64,000 nucleotides of DNA, taken from assembly GCA_963851105.1 (NCBI GenBank), contig CAWKNP010000005.1, positions 116,967-180,966 on the forward strand. Direction: 5' to 3'. Every line of letters begins with the position of its first letter. The first letter of the stretch is position 1. Positions 56,170 through 64,000 of this stretch are shown here, in pieces. Made by a program: the position numbers and the translations under genes. The notes beneath the pieces are model-generated. The model saw only the letters and a list, made by a program, of their open reading frames with translations, had not been told where the DNA came from and did no database searches. This DNA is from DATARN01 sp963851105 (lineage in GTDB: Bacteria; Actinomycetota; Acidimicrobiia; Acidimicrobiales; Palsa-688).

Positions 56170-57328
56170 TGTTGCGTGAACAAAGTTTCTTTACTTTGGG
56201 GGTGTTGGTGAGATAATTGCTGGTGGCGTTGACTGTAGGGGTGAGGTTCCGGCAGCTGACCGTGAGCAGTTGCTGGCATGGACTCGGGCGTCGTCGATTC
56301 GGTCTAGTTTTGGCCAAGCGGGCCCGGACTCTGTTGCTGGCCGGCGACGGGTTAGGCACTGGTGAATCGTGGCGCGGAGCGGTCTGTCCAAGCCGACGGT
56401 GATCGCCTAGAAGCGTCGTTAGGCATGCCGAGGGGGCATCGCCGCGCTCCCCGACCGGGCCCGATGTGGGCGCCAGAAGGTTCTCGACGAGGTCGAGATC
56501 GTGTGTTGCCTACCTTGGATCCGCCGCCGGCGTACCTCTGAGTGACGCCGGGTGGCAGACCGCCATCAACCTGCTACCGGGACTTGCCACTGGTCGAGCG
56601 GTTGCTGGCCACCAAGTTCGGCATGTCGAACGTGGCGATGGCCAAGGTGTGGCGGGATTGGGGTTTGCAGCCGTGGCGTCGCGAGACGTTCAAGTTCTCC
56701 ACCGACCCCGAAGTCGACGCCAAAGTGAGAGACATCGTGGGGTTGTACCTGGACGCCCCGAGCGGGCGGTGGTGGTCTGCGTAGTCGAGAAGTCGCAGAT
56801 CCAGGCGCTGGACCGCACTGCTTCGATCCTGCCGCTACGCCCCGACCTGCCCGAGAAGCCACGGATGGCTATGTGCGTCATGGCACCACCACATTGTTCG
56901 CCGCGTTGGACGTAGCCACAGGCAAGGTCACCGACGTCTGCTACACCAGGCACCGCCACCAGGAGTTCCTGGCCTTCCTCAAGACCGTCTCCAAGGCCTA
57001 CCCCAGAGTGAAGCTGCACGTGGTGTGCGACAACTACGCCACCCACAAAGATCCCGACGTCGTCGCGTGGCTGGCACGCGACCTAAGAATCGCGCCGCAT
57101 TTCACGCCCAGATCGGGGTCGTGGTTGAACATGGCCGAGATCTTCTTCGGGATCATCACCCGCCGAGCGATCCGGCGAGGCACCTTCTACAGCGTCGCCG
57201 ACCTCGAGAAGGCTATCGGCGTCTTCATCGATGGCTGGAACCAGCGCTGTAAACCATTTGTGTGGACCAAGACCGCCGACGAACTCCTAAGCCACAGCCG
57301 AGGTCAAAAGACTTCGGTCACGCGACAC
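56169..57328 (+). mobile_element. IS630-family insertion sequence (decayed)
   Basis: Inverted ends GTGTTGCGTGAAC and its counterpart GTGTCGCGTGACC (reverse strand of the right end) are flanked by TA at 56167-56168 and 57329-57330, the TA duplication expected for IS630. Length about 1160 bases. It separates two convergent genes whose stop codons overlap the target. Confidence 0.85.
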
Positions 57329-57331
57329 TAA
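56217..57331 (+). pseudogene. IS630-family transposase, multiple frameshifts
   Basis: Pieces of one DDE transposase appear in order in different frames: VRFRQLTV and LAKRARTLLLAGDGLGTGE (N-terminal helix-turn-helix part), SNVAMAKVWRDWGLQPWRRE, SPVVVCVVEKSQIQALDRT-like sequence with the first Asp lost or shifted, then an intact 3' segment from 56873: HVVCDNYATHKDPDV (second Asp) and SGSWLNMAEIFFGI (Glu). At least three frame breaks; inactive. Confidence 0.85.
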
Positions 57332-58308
57332 CGCGTGCATTCGAAGTGCCAGTAGGGAGGGTTCGCAGATATGAGCACATTGGAGAACGTATCAGAGAGG
57401 GCGTTGATTTGGGACGATGTAACTCTCTGTTCGATTGAGGTGAAGAAGCGATCATAGACAACCTGGCGGATTCCCTCCAGAGACTTGTCAACATTGTTAT
57501 CTGCCAATGGGATTGGATGACGAATACCGAGAAATCTTGCCATTTGTCCGGCGGCGATGAGTGGCCTATAAACGCCCACCGCGATGGCAGTTACTAGAAG
57601 ACGACGCGCCCTCTCATTACTTATCTTAGCGGTATGAGTGCGGATGACAGTAACTGCGCGCAGAATGTGCTGGAAATAGGCGGGCCGATTGTCCACGGCG
57701 TACATGAGATAGATAAGGAGTCGCGGCGAAATCCGTTCGAGCGACCGAACAGTTGAGAGAGGAGCTTCCGGGAGTGTGTGAAGGACGCCAAGACATATCG
57801 CGAGGTCACACGAGTCATTGGCAAATGGCAGAGCTGTTATGTCAGCCATTAGGAAGAGAGCGTTTTCTACGTCGCGGAGGTTGTGTCGGGCCACGAATAT
57901 TGCGTCCGAGAAGTCTACAAGTGCAAGTTGACGACAATATTGCGCGAGGAAATAGCTCCATCGCCCCATGCCCGCACCAAGATCGCAAACGAACGCGTCG
58001 GGCAGCGCCGTAAGGTCGAGAATATCGAAGTACTGGTCAAACTCGGTCCGCTGTTCAGGAAGGACTTCGTTGAAGCGCTGCCATTCCCTGCCGAAGGTAT
58101 TCTGGATGTCTCTCGGGAAGGTTCCGTCGTCGTCGGATCGGGCGGCACCGGGGCGGAGGTGACCGGGAAGGGCGATGATCACGTCATCGATCACATCGTA
58201 AGTGGATTCGGCTATCCGAAGCTTATCGGGCCACACCTGGATGTCTGAGGTACCAAAGAGGCGGCTGAGCGCTTCGATCTTGTCGTCATAGTATGACACG
58301 GCACCCAT
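57328..58308 (-). CDS. Class I SAM-dependent methyltransferase
   Basis: A 326-aa methyltransferase. The N-terminal YYDDKIEALSRLFGTSDIQV and YDVIDDVIIAL resemble the short Trm112-like leader of sugar-locus methyltransferases, without zinc-binding Cys. The SAM fold shows FVCDLGAGMGRWSYFLA, LALVDFSDA and ADITALPFANDSCDLAICLGV. Its stop codon lies on the IS630 TA junction but is unchanged in position. Same strand as the next methyltransferase. Confidence 0.85.
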   Translation of the reverse strand: MGAVSYYDDKIEALSRLFGTSDIQVWPDKLRIAESTYDVIDDVIIALPGHLRPGAARSDDDGTFPRDIQNTFGREWQRFNEVLPEQRTEFDQYFDILDLTALPDAFVCDLGAGMGRWSYFLAQYCRQLALVDFSDAIFVARHNLRDVENALFLMADITALPFANDSCDLAICLGVLHTLPEAPLSTVRSLERISPRLLIYLMYAVDNRPAYFQHILRAVTVIRTHTAKISNERARRLLVTAIAVGVYRPLIAAGQMARFLGIRHPIPLADNNVDKSLEGIRQVVYDRFFTSIEQRVTSSQINALSDTFSNVLISANPPYWHFECTR

Positions 58309-58465
58309 TATGCCGCAGTTGGCGGCGGCTCTGGCCAGGCGCCGAGAGTGGTTCGCTCGGCGAGCTCGCCAGGGATGTGATCAGGGTTGACAGATTCCCC
58401 AAAACGGATCGGCGACGGTGTCGCGCCTTGCGATGCCGCCAATGCAGCGAGCGATACGATGAGAG

Positions 58466-59455
58466 CTATTCGAGCGAGTTGTTGGGACTACATGCTGGTT
58501 CAGCGTGGCTGGTTGGAGGAGGTTCGTAAGTATCGAGGGACTCCAGGACTACGGTTATGCTGGCGAGATGCTTGAGGATCCAAAATAGCAATCCGCGCAA
58601 AAGCGGTGGTTGCTGATGTCGGTAGGATGCAGAGAAGTCCCGGTTCAAGAAGTAGCCGAGCTTCATCATATAGAGATCAGGTGTAAAGCGGTGGGAGATT
58701 CGCAGGCCTGCACGTTTGGCGGCGACTGCGACTTCGGGCCAGGTCCGGTAGTACGTATGGAAGTTGACGTAATCGGCACGGGAGTGGCCGAATGTCTCAG
58801 GGGTCATCGCGGGGGGCATGCGGAGTGGCCCAATGCGGGCTATACTCAACCGGGCAGCCCAAGTGAGATAGGAGGCGGCCGCCTCATGGGAGCGAAAGCG
58901 ATGGGCGAATGGGATGCCGACATGCCATTCCTGGATGCAATCGCGCAGCTGGAAAACATGCACGGATCGCCCGCCGGGGCGGAGTGTTCTGGCAATCTCG
59001 CCAAAGGTGCCCTCTATATCAAATAGGTGCTCACCAACCTGACCCGAACAGATCACGTCGAACTTGGCGGACGGGAAAGGCCACGCGTCGGTCGTGCTGA
59101 TAATATGGAGGTCGGCTGACGCGCCGAGTAGGTGGCGGGCGGCCTGCGCGAAGTCACTCGGCTGAATCCGATCGTCGTAGACATCGATTCCGAATAGTTC
59201 GATGTCACGTCCGACTAAGCCAGGCAAATGATCACGGCAGAGGGCAAGTAGCTTGCCGTCACCGAAGCCCATGTCGAGGATACGGAGGACGCCGTCTCCG
59301 CTTGAGCAGAGGGCAGCGATGCATTGCACGAGGTGGACATGGGTTGTTGAGGCGTTGCGAAAGTGCGTCAGTTCGGTACGGTCGAGGGCGGGTTGACCAG
59401 TTCGCGTGCTGGTCGAAGGCCGCGAATGTGAACCGGAGGCGGCACTAAGCTCCAT
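58466..59455 (-). CDS. Class I SAM-dependent methyltransferase
   Basis: Methyltransferase with RILDMGFGDGKLLALC as motif I, ELFGIDVYDDRI, KFDVICSGQVGEHLFDI and IARTLRPGGRSVHVF. I use ATG 59455 (MELSAASGSHSRP), which has GGGAAG three bases before it; ATG 59518 is in frame, but the codons between look non-coding. 329 aa from this start. The C-terminal third (FWILKHLASITVVLESLD) is hydrophobic and may touch the membrane. It ends the second EPS module. Confidence 0.83.
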   Translation of the reverse strand: MELSAASGSHSRPSTSTRTGQPALDRTELTHFRNASTTHVHLVQCIAALCSSGDGVLRILDMGFGDGKLLALCRDHLPGLVGRDIELFGIDVYDDRIQPSDFAQAARHLLGASADLHIISTTDAWPFPSAKFDVICSGQVGEHLFDIEGTFGEIARTLRPGGRSVHVFQLRDCIQEWHVGIPFAHRFRSHEAAASYLTWAARLSIARIGPLRMPPAMTPETFGHSRADYVNFHTYYRTWPEVAVAAKRAGLRISHRFTPDLYMMKLGYFLNRDFSASYRHQQPPLLRGLLFWILKHLASITVVLESLDTYEPPPTSHAEPACSPNNSLE

Positions 59456-59518
59456 CGTCTTCCCGCCTGGTAGCGACACGATACGAAGTACACGGAGTAG
59501 TCGCTCGTAGGATCCCAT

Positions 59519-59878
59519 AAGATGGCTCGGTGTCGCGCGGCTGGTTGGGGGCGGGGACCGATGTTACGCACACGACGGGTCGAGGACGCATGGGTTTGAC
59601 CGGGCCGCGGTTGGTTCGGGATACCGAATACGGGGAGCTGGGCACATAGTACATGATCGTGAACCAATTCGCCTGGTCGTTGGACCGCGAAGCTTCGACC
59701 TGATGGGCCAGTCCGGGACCGTGCGATCGGATTCGGGTGTATTCGACTGTCAGGGGCATCGGCATTCTGTGTCTCGTTCTATAGAGGGAGAACTTTTTGG
59801 CCAGGTTCCAGTCTCGTGATGGTACGACACCCCTACCGGGTAGCCGGGCGAAACTATAAGCACGCAACTACAGGAACG
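59519..59878 (+). other. Intergenic region without a recognised gene
   Basis: About 360 bases between the last EPS methyltransferase and the second Cys-rich/coiled-coil gene. Open frames here have no family resemblance and no good ribosome sites. It marks the right boundary between the AT-richer module and the repeated unit. Confidence 0.5.
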
Positions 59879-60589
59879 CTACTTTGCGGAGCGCCCTTGG
59901 GAAGCATTTCTAGCGGCACTTGGCGTCGTGTGGCCACTGGTGGCCGTACCGTCGTGGTCGGCATTCCCAATACGCTTCTCGATGCGGACAAGCTCGTTCC
60001 CGAGGGCCATGAACCTCTTCGAAAGCTCGCTGACCAGCCACTGGAAGCGGGCATCGAATTCCTCAACGAGCACCTTGGACTCCGATGCCGCCGCCTCCCG
60101 GGCCGCTCCATCCCGACCGCGGACGTCCTTGATCTGCTGGACCTCGGCGCTGATCACCCGCCAGAGCTCTTCCATCTCCTGCTTGTTGGTGTTGTGCTGT
60201 TGTCGCATGGCGTCTCCAGCAGCCTTGGCGATACGCCGGGGTAGCGCATCGACTGCGGCCTCGAGCCCGAGCAACAGGGAACGCATGTCGGCGTTGTCGT
60301 CGGCGGGACTCGTGGCGACCCTGGCCGCCAGCGTAGCCACCGCCGGGGTCGGGACTTCGGCCGATCGATTGCCGTTGCTCGCCGCAAGGCCTGGCGCCTG
60401 CGCCCCGGCCTTCCGAGGCCGACGCAGGTCCACCATCTGCGGGCCTGCGGCCCAAACCGAGCGGCACCCCGGGAACTTTCCCTTGCAGACCACGCCGCAG
60501 TCAGGGCACGAACACGAACTGGAGCCCGCGACCATCGAGTGATCGCAGCCCTCGCGAATCTGCGGACCAAATGCCTGGCACCACCCCAT
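59879..60589 (-). CDS. Cys-rich zinc-binding / coiled-coil protein (copy 2, intact)
   Basis: A 236-aa protein starting MGWCQAFGPQIREGCDHSM, followed by CSCPDCGVVCKGKFPGC, so about eight Cys and one His within the first 45 residues, likely binding two zinc ions. A variable Ala/Arg-rich linker leads to helices (RQQHNTNKQEMEELWRVISAE) and the conserved end FDARFQWLVSELSKRFMALG, a probable coiled coil. It has the same order as the frameshifted copy at 40530. The Cys-rich N-terminus and the coiled-coil end are conserved while the linker is not. No family recognised; a role in oligomeric DNA or RNA binding is a guess. Confidence 0.75.
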   Translation of the reverse strand: MGWCQAFGPQIREGCDHSMVAGSSSCSCPDCGVVCKGKFPGCRSVWAAGPQMVDLRRPRKAGAQAPGLAASNGNRSAEVPTPAVATLAARVATSPADDNADMRSLLLGLEAAVDALPRRIAKAAGDAMRQQHNTNKQEMEELWRVISAEVQQIKDVRGRDGAAREAAASESKVLVEEFDARFQWLVSELSKRFMALGNELVRIEKRIGNADHDGTATSGHTTPSAARNASQGRSAK

Positions 60590-60687
60590 CGCCCCAATCG
60601 TACTCCTGAGACGGTCCTGAGCAGGCTCGCTCCGCGATCGTCGTGACCGGGTCCGAGCCTCGGCGAGGTGGAACCCCCACCCGATCA

Positions 60688-60842
60688 GCTATCGGAAATC
60701 CCTGAATCCCGCCTGAATCGTCGGGTAGGTAGCGTCCCGGGTGACCGTCGGCAGTCAGGTACTACCGCAACCCGCACTCCGGGAACACGGCTTCCCCAGG
60801 CTGTTCGCTGAAGGACACGTCGGTCCGGCAGTCCAAGCACTG
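60688..60842 (-). pseudogene. Decayed zinc-ribbon gene (copy 2)
   Basis: Reads QCLDCRTDVSFSEQPGEAVF, then PECGLR and a stop, then YLTADGHPGRYLPDD. Compared with copy 1 (41404) one zinc-binding Cys is Phe, a Gln codon has become TAG, and the start is lost. It keeps the same place relative to the Cys-rich/coiled-coil gene and the ISL3 element. Confidence 0.8.
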
Positions 60843-61054
60843 GGGGGGAACGTACGTTCACCGGTGGGTGGTTTTGGGCGTGCGGGGGTGGTATGGCCGT
60901 GCCTGGCAAGGGTTTCAGCGCCGTCACTGGTCCCGAATAGACGCGGACGGGCGGGGACGCCTTAGTCAGAATGGAACGGCCGGCCGCTTCCGCATCTTGC
61001 GTGGATCAGCCACGATGAGCGGAAGTTGCCACATACGGAAGGAGCCAGCCGTCC

Positions 61055-62146
61055 ATGCCCAGTTCTACCAGCCCAACTTTTCTCGGTCTCGATGTTCACA
61101 AGAACACAATCTCGGCTGGGATCCTGCGTTCCGGCGAGGACGTCCCCGACGTGGAGAAGATCTCTTCGGATCTTGACGCCGTGCGGCGGCTGGTCACCCG
61201 GCTGGGGAGCCCTCGGCGGCTGCGGGCGTGCTACGAGGCGGGACCCACCGGCTATGAGTTGGCTCGCATGCTCGAGGCGATGGGTGTGAGGTGCTCGGTG
61301 ATCGCCCCGACGCTGATCCCCACCGCTCCCGGGGATCGGGTCAAGACCGACAGCCGGGACTGCCGGCGCCTGGCCCGGCTGTATCGGGCCGGGGAGCTGG
61401 TCGCCATCCGGGTCCCGTCGGTGGCCGAGGAGGCGGTGCGGGATCTGTGCCGGGCCCGGGCCGACATGGTGATCGACCGAACCCGGGCCCGTCACCGCCT
61501 CGGGAAGTTCCTGCTGCGCCACGGCCGGGTGTGGCGCGACGGGGACAACTGGACCCTGAAACATGAGGCGTGGATCGCCGCCCAGCGTTTCGACGATCCC
61601 GCCTTGGACGCCACCTTCGCCCATTACCGGGCGACCATGAGCGCCCGGGAGGCGGCGGTCACCTCGATCGACGCCGACTTGGCCCGTTGGTACACCAAGG
61701 CGCCCTTCGCCGAGACGGTGGCCAGGCTGTGCGCCTACCGGGGCATCACGCAGCTGGGGGCGTTGAACCTGGCGGCGGAGGTGTGCGACTGGCGTCGGTT
61801 CGGCACCGCCGGGACGTTCATGGCGTTCTGCGGGCTCACCCCCTCGGAGCATTCCAGCGGAGAGAGCACCCGCCGTGGCCACATCACCCACGCCGGCAAC
61901 GTCCATCTGCGTACCCAACTGGTGGAATCGGCGTGGGCGTACAAATCCCGGGCCGCGGTCGGTGTCGAACTGCGACGACGCCAGGAAGGACTCGATCCTG
62001 CCGTCGTGGCCCGGGCGTGGGACGCCCAGGTCCGCCTGTGCGGCCGGTTCCGTCGTCTCGACGAACGCAAAACCAACCGCAACATTGTCGTCACCGCCAT
62101 CGCCCGAGAGCTCGCCGGGTTCGTGTGGGCGGAAATGACCGCCTGA
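61055..62146 (+). CDS. IS110/IS1111 family transposase (intact)
   Basis: A 363-aa DEDD recombinase. The N-terminal RuvC-like domain has LGLDVHKNTI (first Asp), YEAGPTGYEL (Glu) and KTDSRDCRRLARL (two Asp). The C-terminal Tnp_20 domain has FGTAGTFMAFCGLTPSEHSSG, followed by RRGHITHAGNVHLR, which includes the Ser thought to attack DNA in this family. The start ATG 61055 follows GGAAGGAGCC. The only intact transposase of this element in the window. Confidence 0.95.
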   Translation: MPSSTSPTFLGLDVHKNTISAGILRSGEDVPDVEKISSDLDAVRRLVTRLGSPRRLRACYEAGPTGYELARMLEAMGVRCSVIAPTLIPTAPGDRVKTDSRDCRRLARLYRAGELVAIRVPSVAEEAVRDLCRARADMVIDRTRARHRLGKFLLRHGRVWRDGDNWTLKHEAWIAAQRFDDPALDATFAHYRATMSAREAAVTSIDADLARWYTKAPFAETVARLCAYRGITQLGALNLAAEVCDWRRFGTAGTFMAFCGLTPSEHSSGESTRRGHITHAGNVHLRTQLVESAWAYKSRAAVGVELRRRQEGLDPAVVARAWDAQVRLCGRFRRLDERKTNRNIVVTAIARELAGFVWAEMTA

Positions 62147-62274
62147 ATGACCTCCCATCCCGCTCGCCCCCAGCGCCGGCTGAGCCAGGGCGAGGACCCC
62201 ACCATGCGCCGGGGCACCGCCGCCGCAGAACTGACCCCCGTTTAAGCTATGCCCAAAACCACGGGCGTTTTTAG

Positions 62275-62594
62275 TCCCGGGCACCTTTCTGCGAATAGCC
62301 GAACTGCGGTCCCAACCCGCGCACATCAGTCTGGCGGTCAGCCCACCAGCACCGCCCCGACGCATGGTCGAGCCCTCCCCCGACCCCCTCCACGACCGCC
62401 GCGGTCAACGGCGTAGCAGCCGCCACCCCGGTGTCAATGTCGTTCGTCCTCGCTTCGCTGCGGGCGCTCCACATTGACACCGGGGACCCCGTCGCCTGCT
62501 CAAAGCGCGAGTAAGCCCCGAACCTCCGGTTCGGCGCGACCAAAAAAGGAGCTCACAAGCTCGCCCGTCCCCCCTTGACAAGGCCGTTCCACAT
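62275..62594 (+). ncRNA. Candidate guide (bridge/seek) RNA region of IS1111 copy B
   Basis: The non-coding tail between transposase and right end, nearly identical to copy A. It contains a 15-bp inverted repeat (62426-62485) and the hairpin CCGAACC-TCC-GGTTCGG near 62518-62534. The 10 bases CCCCGAACCT are complementary to AGGTTCGGGG, which lies immediately right of the insertion core in the actual target. In copy A the last base differs and its target differs too. Suggestive of a target guide, but GC-rich coincidence is possible. Confidence 0.4.
62426..62485. repeat. 15-bp perfect inverted repeat in the IS1111 tail (copy B)
   Basis: CCCCGGTGTCAATGT at 62426-62440 and its reverse complement at 62471-62485, with the same loop as copy A. 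Confidence 0.9.
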
Positions 62595-62641
62595 CTTAGG
62601 TTCGGGGTCTGCCAAGCCATCCGGAATGAAAGGCGGCGCTC

Positions 62642-63960
62642 GTGCGCGTCGCTACGGCATTCAATCGGATATTGAGTCTGCGGGGCGCCAACGTGGTGGC
62701 CTTTACCGGCGAGGGCGTGGCGGTCGGGCTGCGGGCCCGTTCGCAGTGGCTATACCGCCCGTAGTGAATGGACCCGGGCCGCTACGACCGTTCCCGGCGC
62801 CGCTGGCGGCATGTGGACATGGGCTCGACCAGGGTGTGGTTGCCGAGGTGGCCCGGGTCGACTGCCGGTCCTTCGACAAGGTTCGCACCCAGATTGTCGG
62901 CTGGGCCCGGCCCGGCGCCCGTCACAGCATCGATTTCGAGGACATGGTGGCGTGGCTGGTGCAACGGACCGACACGTTCATGCGCTGCTCCTGGGAGGCG
63001 GTGTCGGCCATCGCCCGCCGTGTGGCGCCCGAGCATCTCGACACCGCCCGCCTCGATGGCCTGGTACGCGTCGGCGTCGATGAGATGGCCTACCGCCGCG
63101 GCCACCAGTACCTGACGATCGTGGCCGACCACGACAATGCGAGGGTGGTGTGGGTCGTCAAAGGCAAACGCGGCGCCGCCCTGGAGTTGTTTTTCGATGA
63201 GTCGGGAGCCGAGCGCAGCTCGGCCATCGAGGCGATCTCCATGGACCTGGGTACCATCTTCCGCGACGCCGCCAAGCGCAGAATCCCCCACGCCACCATC
63301 TTTTTCGACCCCTTCCACGTGATCCAGATCACCAATCGGGCACTCGCCTCGGTGTACAAGAGCATCGGTCGCGACCACGCCTTCGGTGTCGGCGACAAGG
63401 CGTGGCGGGCCACCCGCTACGCGCTGCGAGCCGGTGGCGAGAAACTCAGCGACGACCAGCAGGGCCTGCTCAAACCCCGCGCTGGGACCTGCTACCGACT
63501 ATGGCGGGCTTGGGACCTGAAAGAACGACCCTGGGCCCTCTACCGCCAACCGCCAGTCGACGCCCGGCTCTACCTGAAACGGTGGATCACCTCGGCGTTG
63601 CGCAGCCGCATCCCCGCCTTCATCAACCTGGCCCGCCGGATCCGCCACAACTACGAACGGGTCATCTCCGCCGTCGACCTCGACTTGTCCAACGCCGCGG
63701 TTACGGCTACCGCCGCGTCGACTCCCTGGCCGCCATGATCTACCTCTGCATCGGCGGCGTCACCGTGACCCTGCCCCACGATCAGCCTAGCGGTTCGAAC
63801 CGAAGCGACGCTGCGGCGTCGCTTCCTAACTGCCCGCCGCCTCGCCCCGGAGCCGGGGTCAAGGCCGGCCCGACGGGCCGTCCCGCAGGGACGCGAAGCG
63901 GCCTTGACGCCGGACGGAGGGGCGTGGCACCACACAATTCCCGACCAAGAACAATCACTT
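62642..63960 (+). pseudogene. ISL3-family transposase, decayed copy
   Basis: Aligns with the intact transposase at 41742 from its GTG start. Lesions: a TAG near 62762 and frame changes in the zinc-binding region, loss of several codons in the helix-turn-helix, and a deletion near 63700 that joins LDLSNA to the RGYGYR segment and removes the catalytic-Glu motif EGINSRIR. The central catalytic part (GVDEMAYRRGHQYLTIVAD, FFDPFHVIQI) is still readable. Inactive. Confidence 0.9.
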
Positions 63961-64000
63961 CCACTAACACATCCACCCACAGAAACTCTAGGAGGGGCAC

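Larger units (their letters stand above)
60961..62594 (+). mobile_element. IS110-family (IS1111-type) insertion sequence, copy B (intact)
   Basis: Bounded by CTTAG at 60961-60965 and 62595-62599, inserted in the ISL3 copy 2. The unoccupied ISL3 sequence at 41690 (GACGCCTTAGGTTCGG) shows exactly one CTTAG, so the site and core are defined by comparison. Subterminal inverted repeats TGGAACGGCC (60972-60981) and GGCCGTTCCA (62582-62591). Confidence 0.93.
60850..64000 (+). mobile_element. ISL3-family insertion sequence, copy 2 (decayed, split by IS1111 copy B)
   Basis: The left part (60850-60960) aligns with the start of copy 1, from near AACGTACGTT to GCGGGGACGC. The right part resumes at 62595 with CTTAGGTTCGGGGTCTGCC and runs to the right inverted repeat at the window end. 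The transposase has several lesions. It is older than copy 1, or under less selection. Confidence 0.85.

Noticed and set aside
59445..59867. Minus-strand 140-aa frame between the last methyltransferase and the Cys-rich gene
   Set aside because: Overlaps the methyltransferase start, has no recognisable domain and poor codon bias; treated as non-coding.

Overview
The window is high-GC DNA from an actinobacterium, most likely an Acidimicrobiia-type lineage (inference). The support is the many GTG/TTG starts, a DUF222/13E12-type HNH gene under an actinobacterial LexA box, an LAxTG-type sorting signal, and a lysC-asd pair with an internal lysC start. No rRNA, tRNA or CRISPR array was found.

Layout. 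0-3.8 kb: two tandem cyclophilins (the first cut by the window edge), then aspartate kinase and aspartate-semialdehyde dehydrogenase. 3.8-8.7 kb: a tiny ORF, a LexA-controlled 13E12-type HNH gene, a frame-broken secreted protein, an Ala-rich secreted protein and an LAxTG wall protein. 8.8-40.4 kb: a large exopolysaccharide (EPS) locus. It has a nucleotide-sugar dehydratase, an aminotransferase, two initiating phosphoglycosyl transferases of different folds, a flippase, a polymerase, a Wzc-type tyrosine kinase, glycosyltransferases, a GDP-mannose 3,5-epimerase-like enzyme, two sulfotransferase genes (one a fused tandem), methyltransferases, two phosphoesterase lipoproteins, DUF4012 proteins and an Ig-repeat protein. 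This suggests a sulfated, methylated polymer, possibly containing L-galactose or L-gulose.

40.5-64 kb: a second, visibly AT-richer EPS module at 44.3-59.5 kb, with its own flippase, polymerase, tyrosine kinase, two glycosyltransferases, epimerase and four methyltransferases. On both sides lies a directly repeated unit made of a Cys-rich/coiled-coil gene, a 56-aa zinc-ribbon gene and an ISL3 element. The right-hand ISL3 copy is decayed and carries an inserted IS1111-type IS110 element. A second IS1111 copy and an IS630 element sit between convergent genes inside the module without destroying them.

Several genes carry single-base frameshifts. Five of them are each restored by removing one G that follows GCC or GGC, which points to a systematic sequence error or a hypermutable context. 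Those genes may be intact in the living cell.

The least-explained items are the two-gene zinc-binding module repeated at the island borders, the pair of 212-aa Ala-rich secreted proteins, the fused double sulfotransferase, and the long conserved 3' non-coding tail of the IS1111 elements, which is where a guide (bridge/seek) RNA would be expected.
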